NCBI RefSeq assembly: GCF_019904175.1
Contig: NZ_CP061913.1
Coordinates: 2,480,001-2,544,000 of the forward strand
Length of the DNA stretch: 64,000 nt
From: Dactylosporangium vinaceum
GTDB lineage: Bacteria; Actinomycetota; Actinomycetes; Mycobacteriales; Micromonosporaceae
Direction of reading: 5' to 3'
Part shown: one piece after another, positions 1-6,943 of the stretch
Layout of the letters: every line of letters begins with the position of its first letter
How positions within the stretch are numbered: position 1 is the first letter of the stretch
The notes under the pieces: model-generated
Told to the model about the DNA's origin: nothing
Seen by the model: the letters and a program-made list of their open reading frames with translations, nothing else
Databases searched by the model: none
Program-made: the position numbers and the translations under genes

Positions 1-1097
1 TCCTCGCGGACCTCGATCTCCAGGGGCTTGCCGCCGGCCTGGATGCGGATCGGCTCGAGGGCCTTGCCCTGGCCGTCGAGGACATACACGGTGCCGGTGG
101 CGTCGTCGGCGCAGTAGAACCGGCCCGACCACGCGACGCAGGGCTGCAGCTTCGGGCTGTCGCCGGGCACCGTGAAGTCGCTCACCCGGTCGTTGTTGAC
201 CACGTAGACGTGGCTGCCGTCGATCACGGTGACCGGCACGTCGCCGCCGACCGTCCGGTCGGGTATCCCGCCCTCGCCGTCGAGCTTCAGCGGCACCTTC
301 TTCACCGCGTCGCCGCGCAGGGTGGTCAGCGTCGTGGTGGTCTTGTCGAGCACGGCCACGCCGGAGTCCAGAATGGACAGTGCCAGGTCGTGGTTCGGCT
401 CGGCCACGCCGATCGTCTTCACCTTGGCCGGGCTGCCGGTGAACCCGCCGCCCTGGCCCCCGGGGTTCGGGCTGGCCCCGGCTCCGGCCCCGCCGGCCGG
501 GGCGGTGGTCGTGAGCTTCGCCGCGTCGATGCCGACGACGGTGCCCTCGGACGGGACCAGCAGCCACAGCCGGCCGTTGTCGTCGAACGTGCCCGCGGAG
601 ATGTTCGGCGGGAAGCTCAGCGTCTCCCCGACCGGCAGGAGCGTCATCGGGTCGAGCTGGCGGACCTGGCCCTGCACGGTGTCGATGATGAACGCGGTGT
701 CGTCGTGCACCGCGACGACCACGCCGATGCCGGGTGTCGCCTGGGTGGTGGCGCCGAGGGTGAGGCTGGACAGGTCCAGGACGCTCACCTTGCCGGTGTT
801 GACGTCCCGGAGGATCACGAATCGGTCACTCTGTGTGACTTGCATCGTGTGGCCCTGCGCGTCGGTGATCTTCGTGCGGGTGTCCACCTTGCCGGTGACG
901 CCGTTGACCCGGGCGACCTCGCCCTTGTCGGCGCTCCACAGCCAGGCGCTCACGTCGAAGCTCGCCACGGCATGGTTGGCCGCGCCGGTGCCCCACAGCG
1001 TCAGGCCCAGCACCGCGACAAGTGCGACGATCGTCCCGCCCGTGATCAGCGCGCCGGTGCGACCCGACCGCAGGTTCCATGACATGGGCTTAGTCAT
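1..1097 (-). CDS. Membrane-anchored extracellular protein, C-terminus cut by window edge
   Basis: Partial gene: reading leftwards from an ATG at 1097 (a second in-frame ATG at 1085) there is no stop before base 1, so at least 365 residues are present. Residues about 10-30 form one hydrophobic segment (GALITGGTIVALVAVLGLTL), after which the chain is polar with short beta-strand-like blocks repeated roughly every 40 residues (for example VSVLDLSSLTLG, VRQLDPMTLLPVG, DNGRLWLLVPSEGTVVGID). This pattern suggests a single-pass protein with an extracytoplasmic beta-propeller-like region. The next gene downstream of its 5' end has a C-terminal fibronectin-III-like domain and lies on the same strand, so the two may form an envelope unit. 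No enzyme motif is visible. The start is uncertain because no strong ribosome site precedes either ATG. Confidence 0.75.
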   Translation of the reverse strand, partial: MTKPMSWNLRSGRTGALITGGTIVALVAVLGLTLWGTGAANHAVASFDVSAWLWSADKGEVARVNGVTGKVDTRTKITDAQGHTMQVTQSDRFVILRDVNTGKVSVLDLSSLTLGATTQATPGIGVVVAVHDDTAFIIDTVQGQVRQLDPMTLLPVGETLSFPPNISAGTFDDNGRLWLLVPSEGTVVGIDAAKLTTTAPAGGAGAGASPNPGGQGGGFTGSPAKVKTIGVAEPNHDLALSILDSGVAVLDKTTTTLTTLRGDAVKKVPLKLDGEGGIPDRTVGGDVPVTVIDGSHVYVVNNDRVSDFTVPGDSPKLQPCVAWSGRFYCADDATGTVYVLDGQGKALEPIRIQAGGKPLEIEVRE

Positions 1098-1235
1098 CAC
1101 ATCCGTGCCGTCCGACCGCAACGACCGTCGGCTTCTGGCATCTCGTCACCTTTCCGGCCCCCTCCGGCAAACCGCGGCTCATCATATTCCCGTCGATGTG
1201 TGCCGGATACCCGCTCACGGAGCGTGGTTGTTGCA

Positions 1236-2843
1236 CTATTTGCGCTTCGTGCACGCGAGGTCCGAGAGTTGCACGTCCGCGGTGCCGTAGACGGCGGCGA
1301 CGCTGAAGCAGTAGTCGAGCTTGGCGTTGAGGCCGTTGATGGTGTACTTCGTGGTGCCCGCCGGAAGCCCCTGGAGCTGGCGCATCGCGCCGTCGGTGCC
1401 GCCGGCCACGATGAACGGCACGGTGCCCTTGCTCGGGTCCGTCCAGGTCAGCGTGACGCTCGTCCGGTCGTCCTTGAGCTGCAGGTTTCCGGGCGCCCGG
1501 GCGTTACCCGGCGCGGCCGCGCCACCCGTGGTCGCCGCGGCCGATGCCGGCGCGGGGTCGTGCGCGGCCACGGACCCGGCCGGCCCGGCGCCCGGCTCGT
1601 CCCGGCCGGCCGAGACGAACGCCACCGCCGCCGCGATCCCGCCACCGAGCACCGCGACGATCACGATGACCAGGACCGCGATCATCGGCGACCACCGCCG
1701 CCGCTCCTCCGATTCACCCGGATGCCGGACGTCGCCCGCCGGCCGGTAGTCACCCGCCCGCTGGTATTCACCCGGCCGCTCGTATGCACCCGCTCGCCGG
1801 TAGTCGCCGGCCCCCCGGTCGTCCTCCACCGGCCGGTACTCGTCCGGACGCCCGTAGTCGTCGTACCGCGGCCGGTCCCCCCACGGCGGTCCGGAGACGG
1901 GCTGCTCGGGCCAGGGCGGCGCGGAGGCGGGCTGCTGTTCGGGCCAGGGCGGCGCGGAGGCGGGCTGCTGTTCGGGCCAGGGCGGCGCGGACGCGGGCGG
2001 CTGCTGCGACCATGGCGACCCGGAGGAGGGCGGCTGCCCGGGCCGCGGAGGTCCGGACGCGGGCGGCGGCCCGGACGCCGGCTGCGCGGGCCACGTCGGA
2101 CCCGGCGCGGGCGGGTGGGGCGCGGGCGGATGGCCGGCTCGCTGCCACGGCGCGGGCTGATAGTCGTCCTCGTCCTCGGCGGCCTCGCCGTACGCCGACC
2201 CGCCGTACGCTGAGCCGCCGGAGGACGGGGCGTCGTACGCGGCCTCGTGGTGTGCGGCTTCGTCGGTTGCGGGCCGCGGCGGCGGGGGTGGGTGCTCCTT
2301 GCGCGGGGCCGGGCGGAAGATGGGGCGGTCGTCCACGGGCGCGCGGGGTGCCGGTGGGGTCAGCGGCTCGAAGGTGACAGGCGGGGGCGGCGGCACCGGG
2401 GCGTCGCCCTCCGGCTCGGGCAGGCCCAGGTAGTCCCGGGCCGCGCGCACGCTCGGATGGCCCTCGCCGAGCGCCTGCGGGCCGAGCTTCACGACCAGGT
2501 TGTAGCGCCGCTTGGCCTCGAACACGTTGCCGAGCTCGCCGGCCACCCGGGCCAGCTCGAACGAGAGCGCCAGCATGACGGCGTGGCCGTCGCCCAGCCG
2601 CTGGTAGCCGGCCGCGAGCCCCTCCTCGAGCACCCGCCGCGCGTCGTTGAGCTCGCCGATCTCGGCGTGGTACTTCGCGAGCTGCACGGTCGCCGTCAAC
2701 ACGTCGGGATCGTCGCTGCCGGCGCGGGCCGCGGCGTCGTCCACGGCGCGGTCGAGCAGGATCAGGGCGCCCCGTTTGTCGCCCTGTGCGGCAATCGCGC
2801 GGGCTCCTTGCACGGCGTTGGCCAGCTGGGCGGACGTCGACAC
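1236..2843 (-). CDS. TPR-TM-FN3 membrane protein
   Basis: 535 residues from a GTG at 2843; the open frame extends to 2972 but would then run up to the divergent TetR start, so the GTG is preferred. Order of parts: N-terminal helical tetratricopeptide-like repeats (about residues 5-140, with paired helices such as DARRVLEEGLAAGYQRLG); a long Pro/Ala-rich linker; one membrane segment (MIAVLVIVIVAVLGGGIAAA); and a C-terminal beta domain resembling fibronectin III (VTLTWTDPSKGTVPF ... YTINGLNAKLDYCFSVAAVYG). The TPR part would be cytoplasmic and the FN3 part outside. The linker contains two perfect 33-bp tandem units (1914-1979). A paralogue with the same architecture lies at 30133-31458. Role unknown; a scaffold or envelope signalling protein is a reasonable guess. 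Confidence 0.85.
   Translation of the reverse strand: MSTSAQLANAVQGARAIAAQGDKRGALILLDRAVDDAAARAGSDDPDVLTATVQLAKYHAEIGELNDARRVLEEGLAAGYQRLGDGHAVMLALSFELARVAGELGNVFEAKRRYNLVVKLGPQALGEGHPSVRAARDYLGLPEPEGDAPVPPPPPVTFEPLTPPAPRAPVDDRPIFRPAPRKEHPPPPPRPATDEAAHHEAAYDAPSSGGSAYGGSAYGEAAEDEDDYQPAPWQRAGHPPAPHPPAPGPTWPAQPASGPPPASGPPRPGQPPSSGSPWSQQPPASAPPWPEQQPASAPPWPEQQPASAPPWPEQPVSGPPWGDRPRYDDYGRPDEYRPVEDDRGAGDYRRAGAYERPGEYQRAGDYRPAGDVRHPGESEERRRWSPMIAVLVIVIVAVLGGGIAAAVAFVSAGRDEPGAGPAGSVAAHDPAPASAAATTGGAAAPGNARAPGNLQLKDDRTSVTLTWTDPSKGTVPFIVAGGTDGAMRQLQGLPAGTTKYTINGLNAKLDYCFSVAAVYGTADVQLSDLACTKRK
1914..1979 (-). repeat. 33-bp tandem repeat inside coding sequence
   Basis: Two identical 33-bp units (1914-1946 and 1947-1979) followed by a diverged third copy. 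In the protein they give the 11-residue unit QPASAPPWPEQ. The period is a multiple of three, so copy-number change would keep the reading frame. Confidence 0.9.
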
Positions 2844-2972
2844 GCGGATACTGTGCCCTGTCGCGGTGCCCGTCCGCCACCCGGCGAGGGGCGCGGGGGC
2901 CCGACCGGGGCGGCCGCGGAATCCTGATGGGTGAATCCGGCCCCGTTTGGCGGTCCGAACGATACTTGTCAC

Positions 2973-3731
2973 ATGGCGACCGATTCAGTGGACGCGGTCC
3001 CGAGTGCCCGGTCGCTCGGCCAGCTGCCCGGCGCCCGCGAGGGCCGCGACCCCAGGCGGGCGATCAAGCGCGGCCCGAGCCGGGTGCCGCCGGAGGTCAT
3101 CGCGGCCAACCAGCGCGAGCGGCTGTACGACGCGCTGGTGCACACGGTCGCCGAGAAGGGCTACGCGAACGCGACGGTCAGCGACATCTGCCGCGCCGCC
3201 GGGGTGACCCGCCCCGCCTTCTACGCCCTGTTCGCGGGCAAGGACGACGCGCTGATCGCCACGTACCGGCACGGCACGGGCCTGCTGTTCAAGATCATGG
3301 AGGACGCGTACCGGGCCGAGCCGACCTGGCGGGCGGGAACGCGGGCCGCGCTGCGGGTGCTGCTGCACGTCCTGGCCGAGCTGCCGGCGTTCGCCACCAC
3401 GGCCGTGGTCGAGATCGACGCGGCCGGACCGCACGGGCGCGAGGAGCGGGCCCGCATGCTGCGCCGGTTCGACCGCTTCTTCGCCGACGCGCCCCGGGCG
3501 GCCGACCTGCCGATGCCGGAGGAGCTGGTCGAGACCATCGTCGGCGGCATCTACGCCACGGTGTACCGCTATGTCGCCAGCGGCCGCGTGGAGCAGCTCC
3601 CGTCGCTGCTGCCGACCATCGCGTACTTCACGCTCGTACCGTTCGTCGGCCGGGAGGAAGCCGCATTGGAGCTGGAGCCGCCGGCGCTTCCGGGACCGGC
3701 GAAACCCGCGGAGTGCCGAATCGCGCCGTGA
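2973..3731 (+). CDS. TetR/AcrR-family transcriptional regulator
   Basis: 252 residues from the ATG at 2973 (a GTG at 2931 in the same frame is possible). The N-terminal 40 residues are an unstructured basic leader. The helix-turn-helix follows at about residues 48-95, with the typical TetR pattern ATVSDICRAAGVTRPAFYALFAGKDD. The C-terminal 150 residues are the helical ligand-binding and dimer domain. The gene is divergent from the TPR-TM-FN3 gene (129 bp apart) and convergent with a second TetR gene. Its target cannot be read from the context. The bases just before the start (2958-2970) are the same 13-mer found in the pirin promoter region at 63911. Confidence 0.9.
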   Translation: MATDSVDAVPSARSLGQLPGAREGRDPRRAIKRGPSRVPPEVIAANQRERLYDALVHTVAEKGYANATVSDICRAAGVTRPAFYALFAGKDDALIATYRHGTGLLFKIMEDAYRAEPTWRAGTRAALRVLLHVLAELPAFATTAVVEIDAAGPHGREERARMLRRFDRFFADAPRAADLPMPEELVETIVGGIYATVYRYVASGRVEQLPSLLPTIAYFTLVPFVGREEAALELEPPALPGPAKPAECRIAP

Positions 3732-3830
3732 TCCAAATGCGATTCACCCGGTTTGTACGGATCGAGGCGGTCGCATTCCTTCCTTATTACTCCGGTCATC
3801 GCCGACGCCTACCTCAATCGCGGTGATCGG

Positions 3831-4421
3831 CTACTCAAATGACCTTTCGGCGGACCCCTCCGGTCGAAGTGCCGCCACCAGCTGTACCGCACCCTCGCAT
3901 GCTTCGTCGAACGCGTCCTGCGATCCGGCTGCCCGGGCGAGCACGTAGCCACCCTGCACGACCGCCACGACCGCCGCCGCCACGGCCGCCGGATCGGCAC
4001 CGCGCCGCAGCTCCCCGGACGACTGCCCGTCGGCCACGATCGCCGCCAGCCGCCCGCGCAGCCAGGCGAACGTCTCCTCGACCGGCGCCCGCAGTGCCGG
4101 ATCGGCGAGCACCTCCGCGTCGGCCGCGTGCCGCCCGACCGGGCATCCGCGCAGCGCGTCGCGCTCCCGCCGCAGGTATGCCGTCATCCGCTCGACCGCC
4201 CCGCCGCCGCTGCCGAGCACGCCCTCGGCCCGCTCCCGCTCGGCCGCCGCGGTGGCTGCGAGCGCCGCGGCGGCGAGCTCGGCCTTGCCGGCGAAGTGGT
4301 GGTACATCGAGCCCTGCCCGGCCCCGGCCCGCTCCTGGATCGCCTTGGGACTCGTCCCGCCGTAGCCGCGCTCCCACAGCAGCTCCTGTGCACTCGCCAC
4401 CAGCCGCTCCCGGGCGCTCAT
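3831..4421 (-). CDS. TetR/AcrR-family transcriptional regulator
   Basis: 196 residues from the ATG at 4421 (MSARERLVASAQELL); an ATG at 4439 is the alternative. The HTH is at about residues 20-50 (YGGTSPKAIQERAGAGQGS then MYHHFAGKAELAAAAL). The C-terminal part resembles the subgroup that has GCPVGRHAADAEVLADPALR, common in actinobacterial TetR proteins annotated as TetR_C. It is convergent with the TetR gene at 2973-3731, and an AraC gene on the same strand ends 108 bp upstream. Ligand and target are unknown. Confidence 0.88.
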   Translation of the reverse strand: MSARERLVASAQELLWERGYGGTSPKAIQERAGAGQGSMYHHFAGKAELAAAALAATAAAERERAEGVLGSGGGAVERMTAYLRRERDALRGCPVGRHAADAEVLADPALRAPVEETFAWLRGRLAAIVADGQSSGELRRGADPAAVAAAVVAVVQGGYVLARAAGSQDAFDEACEGAVQLVAALRPEGSAERSFE

Positions 4422-4529
4422 GCCGGCCAGCGTACCCATGGGCGCCTACGCGTACCCCTATCGAGCTAAGCACCGTCTCGATCGGGTGAACCGCACGTGC
4501 CACATTGCCGGCGCGGTGCGGCGGCGGGC

Positions 4530-5399
4530 TCAGGCCGTGCGCGGCGTCAGGCGACCGGGCAGGGCGGAGCGCTGGTGCGGCACGCGCGGTGCGGGGGAGC
4601 GGTGCAGGGCGGCCCGGAAATTGCCCGGTGACTGGCCGGTCTCGCGGGCGAAGAAACGGCCGAAGTTGGTCGGCTCCTCGAAGCCCAGCCGCCGCCCCAC
4701 ATCGGCCACCGGCAGGTCGCTGACGGCCAGGACGCGCTTGGCCTCCAGGGCCACCCGCTCGTCGATGAGCTGCTTCGCGCTGCGCCCCGTCACCGCCAGG
4801 CTGGCCCGGGTCAGGGTGCGCACCGAGCACCGCAGCTGCTCCGCGTAGTCCTCGACCCGCCGGTGGCGCACCTCGCGCTCGAGCTCCCGGCGCAGCTGGC
4901 CGATGAGCAGGTCGGCCGGGCTGCGCCGCGGCACCGGGGCGAGGGCGGAGATGCGCATGAGCAGGACGGCGACCGAGTGCGCGATCAGGGTCGTGCCGAA
5001 CGACGTGCCGCCGAAGCGGACCTGGTCGACGCCGATCTGCGCGATCTCGGCGACGATCGCGTCCTCGTCCTCGCCGGCGGGCTGCCAGCACGCGGGTGCG
5101 AACGGGTCGGCCAGCAGCTCCGGCAGCGGCAGCTCGGGCAGGATGGCCGGTGAGAACGTCAGCACCGTGGCGTCGAAGCCGGCCTGGCCGCCGAACTGGT
5201 GGACCTGGCCCGGCCGGCCCCACAGGAGCGTGCCGGGCCGGCAGGCGTACGTCACGAAGTCGAGCGTGTGCGTGCCCTGCCCGGCGGTGACCAGGACGAT
5301 GACGTGGTTGCTGGTCTGCACGGCCGAGTGACCCAGGGGCAGGTCGCTGAGACGCGCCGCGCCGACGGGGTCACCGGTAAGGCCGCCGAAACTGACCAT
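4530..5399 (-). CDS. AraC-family transcriptional regulator
   Basis: 289 residues from the ATG at 5399. The N-terminal 150 residues form a cupin-like sensor (NHVIVLVTAGQGTHTLDF, then PGTLLWGRPGQVHQFG), and the C-terminal 100 residues hold two helix-turn-helix motifs of the AraC type (YAEQLRCSVRTLTRASLAVTG and LPVADVGRRLGFEEPTNFGR, followed by FFARETGQSPGNFRAAL). It stands alone between the hemerythrin and TetR genes, all on the same strand, with 52 bp to the hemerythrin stop. No operator could be assigned. Confidence 0.9.
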   Translation of the reverse strand: MVSFGGLTGDPVGAARLSDLPLGHSAVQTSNHVIVLVTAGQGTHTLDFVTYACRPGTLLWGRPGQVHQFGGQAGFDATVLTFSPAILPELPLPELLADPFAPACWQPAGEDEDAIVAEIAQIGVDQVRFGGTSFGTTLIAHSVAVLLMRISALAPVPRRSPADLLIGQLRRELEREVRHRRVEDYAEQLRCSVRTLTRASLAVTGRSAKQLIDERVALEAKRVLAVSDLPVADVGRRLGFEEPTNFGRFFARETGQSPGNFRAALHRSPAPRVPHQRSALPGRLTPRTA

Positions 5400-5451
5400 G
5401 ACCTGCCCGATCGTACCGAAGGCCGGCCAATCGGCAACCAGGGCACGGCTT

Positions 5452-5892
5452 TCACACCCGGATGCCGGCCACCGCGAGCTCGGCCGCGCGGACCTCCTCG
5501 AACGCCGCGCCCAGCTCGTCGAGCCGCTGCGGCGACAGCGCCTCGCGCAGCTCGGGCAGCAGCACGGTCTCCTCGTGCTCGACGTGGTGGCGCACGGCCG
5601 CGATGAACTCCTCGAGCTTGTCCTCGAAGTCCGGCCCCTCGGGCGAGATGCGCTGGAGGTCGTGCAGCAGCCGCTCGGCCTCGTGGTGCTCATCGGCGCC
5701 GTGGTGCGCCTCGTCGGCCGAGGGCAGGTGCGGGTACACCCGCTGCTCCTCGGCGTGGCTGTGTGCGGTCAGGCGGGCGGCGCACTCGTCCAGCAGCAGC
5801 TGGCGGTCCCCGTCCGCGTCGCGCAGGCGGTCGAAGAGTTGCTCCATCATCCGGTGGTCGGTCGTGATCAGCGTGACGGCGTCGGAAGCCAT
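5452..5892 (-). CDS. Hemerythrin HHE cation-binding protein
   Basis: 146 residues. The start at 5892 is fixed by a strong ribosome site (AAGGAGGA, a few bases upstream). The four-helix bundle carries the expected di-iron ligands: H in TTDHRMMEQLF, the H-x-x-x-E set in AHSHAEEQRVYP, His in DEHHEAERLLHDL, and the final RHHVEHEETVLLPEL. This family binds O2 or other small ligands, or buffers iron, in the cytoplasm. It lies divergent to a CitE-like gene with 96 bp between them. Confidence 0.93.
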   Translation of the reverse strand: MASDAVTLITTDHRMMEQLFDRLRDADGDRQLLLDECAARLTAHSHAEEQRVYPHLPSADEAHHGADEHHEAERLLHDLQRISPEGPDFEDKLEEFIAAVRHHVEHEETVLLPELREALSPQRLDELGAAFEEVRAAELAVAGIRV

Positions 5893-5988
5893 GTCTCCTC
5901 CTTGGTTCGTCCTTCCCACGGTCGCGCGTGCGGCCCCGATGCCGCGGCCGAATGGCCGAAACCGGTCCGGCCCCCGAAGATCTAGGGC

Positions 5989-6573
5989 ATGGTTTCGTAC
6001 CTGTTCGTCGCCGGTGCCCAGCCTGCCGCTCTGCTCGACGGGCCACCGGCCGGGCCCGGCGGCTGGGTGCGGCTCCCGGCGGGCGAGGCCGGCCTGCGCG
6101 CGGCGAAGGCCGCGGTGGTGCCCGGCATCGCGGGAGTGTGCGCGTCGGCGGCGGGCTCGGCGTCGGAGCTGGCCGCCCTCGGCGCCGCTCTGGCCGAGGC
6201 CGAGGAGGCGACCGGCCGGGCGATCGGTGAGGTCGCGGTCATCCCGGTGCTGGAGACGGCGGCCGGGGTCCTGGCCGCGGCCGAGCTGGCCCGGGCGCCC
6301 CGGGTGGCCCGGCTGCTGCTCGCCGAGGCCGCGCTGGTGCGGGAGCTGCGCCTGCGGCCGGGCCCGGACGAGCGGGAGCTGCTGTGGCTGCGGTCGATGG
6401 TGGTGACGGCGAGCGCCGCGGCCGGGGTGGGGGCGCCCCTGGCGGACGTCTGCCCCGATCCCGGCGGGTTCGGCGAGTCCTGCGCGGCGCTGGCCCGGCT
6501 CGGGTTCGGCGGGCGGGTCTGCGCGGACGGCGATCAGCTGGAGCTTGCCGCCGGGATCTTTGCCTACGCATGA
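5989..6573 (+). CDS. Short HpcH/HpaI aldolase (CitE)-like protein, probably inactive
   Basis: 194 residues, shorter than CitE-type lyases (about 270-300). Family resemblance: VIPVLETAAGVLAAAELA matches the P-x-I/L-E-T segment containing the catalytic or metal-binding Glu, and ADVCPDPGGFGESCAALARLGFGGR matches the last part of the barrel (D-x-x-GL...ar-xGF-GK). The usual IHP motif after this is replaced by CADGDQL, the LAFGxxDL segment is missing or rewritten, and the N-terminal strands with the substrate Arg are reduced. It is therefore either a divergent member or a non-catalytic relic. It is divergent from the hemerythrin gene. Confidence 0.72.
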   Translation: MVSYLFVAGAQPAALLDGPPAGPGGWVRLPAGEAGLRAAKAAVVPGIAGVCASAAGSASELAALGAALAEAEEATGRAIGEVAVIPVLETAAGVLAAAELARAPRVARLLLAEAALVRELRLRPGPDERELLWLRSMVVTASAAAGVGAPLADVCPDPGGFGESCAALARLGFGGRVCADGDQLELAAGIFAYA

Positions 6574-6943
6574 ACATTGTCGGTTAATCATATTTTCTCG
6601 CGACAATGAGTCACGGTACGTATTGTCGACAATGCATTCTGTCACCATTGCGGCAGGGTAAAGTAAACATCACACAGGGGTTGCTCATATCGGAAGACAT
6701 CAGTCGGAAATCGGTCCGGTCCAGCCGTTTGGGTCCGTACGGGTTGACGTCCCGACGGCGAACGGATGATGCGGATACAGGCGATCGTCGTTCGATCACG
6801 TACGTCGGTATTGACACGGATCGGCCGCTCTGTGATTGTGCACAACGTCGATGCGACAGCCGGGGGATTGGGCCACTTGCCCTGCTCGGCGCGGTCTGCG
6901 TTCGACGCGCATTGTCAATCTCGGATGCCTGCGGGGACTTTTC
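6574..6943 (+). promoter_or_regulatory. 370-bp gene-free upstream region with ATTGTCG/CGACAAT sites
   Basis: Intergenic region in front of the conservon kinase. It holds ATTGTCG at 6576-6582, its inverse CGACAAT at 6601-6607, and the perfect 12-bp palindrome ATTGTCGACAAT at 6622-6633; a looser ATTGTC recurs near 6913. The local drop in GC and clustered half-sites suggest a regulator-binding promoter for the 6944-15295 gene chain. A -10-like TAAAGT occurs near 6660. The binding protein is unknown. Confidence 0.6.
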
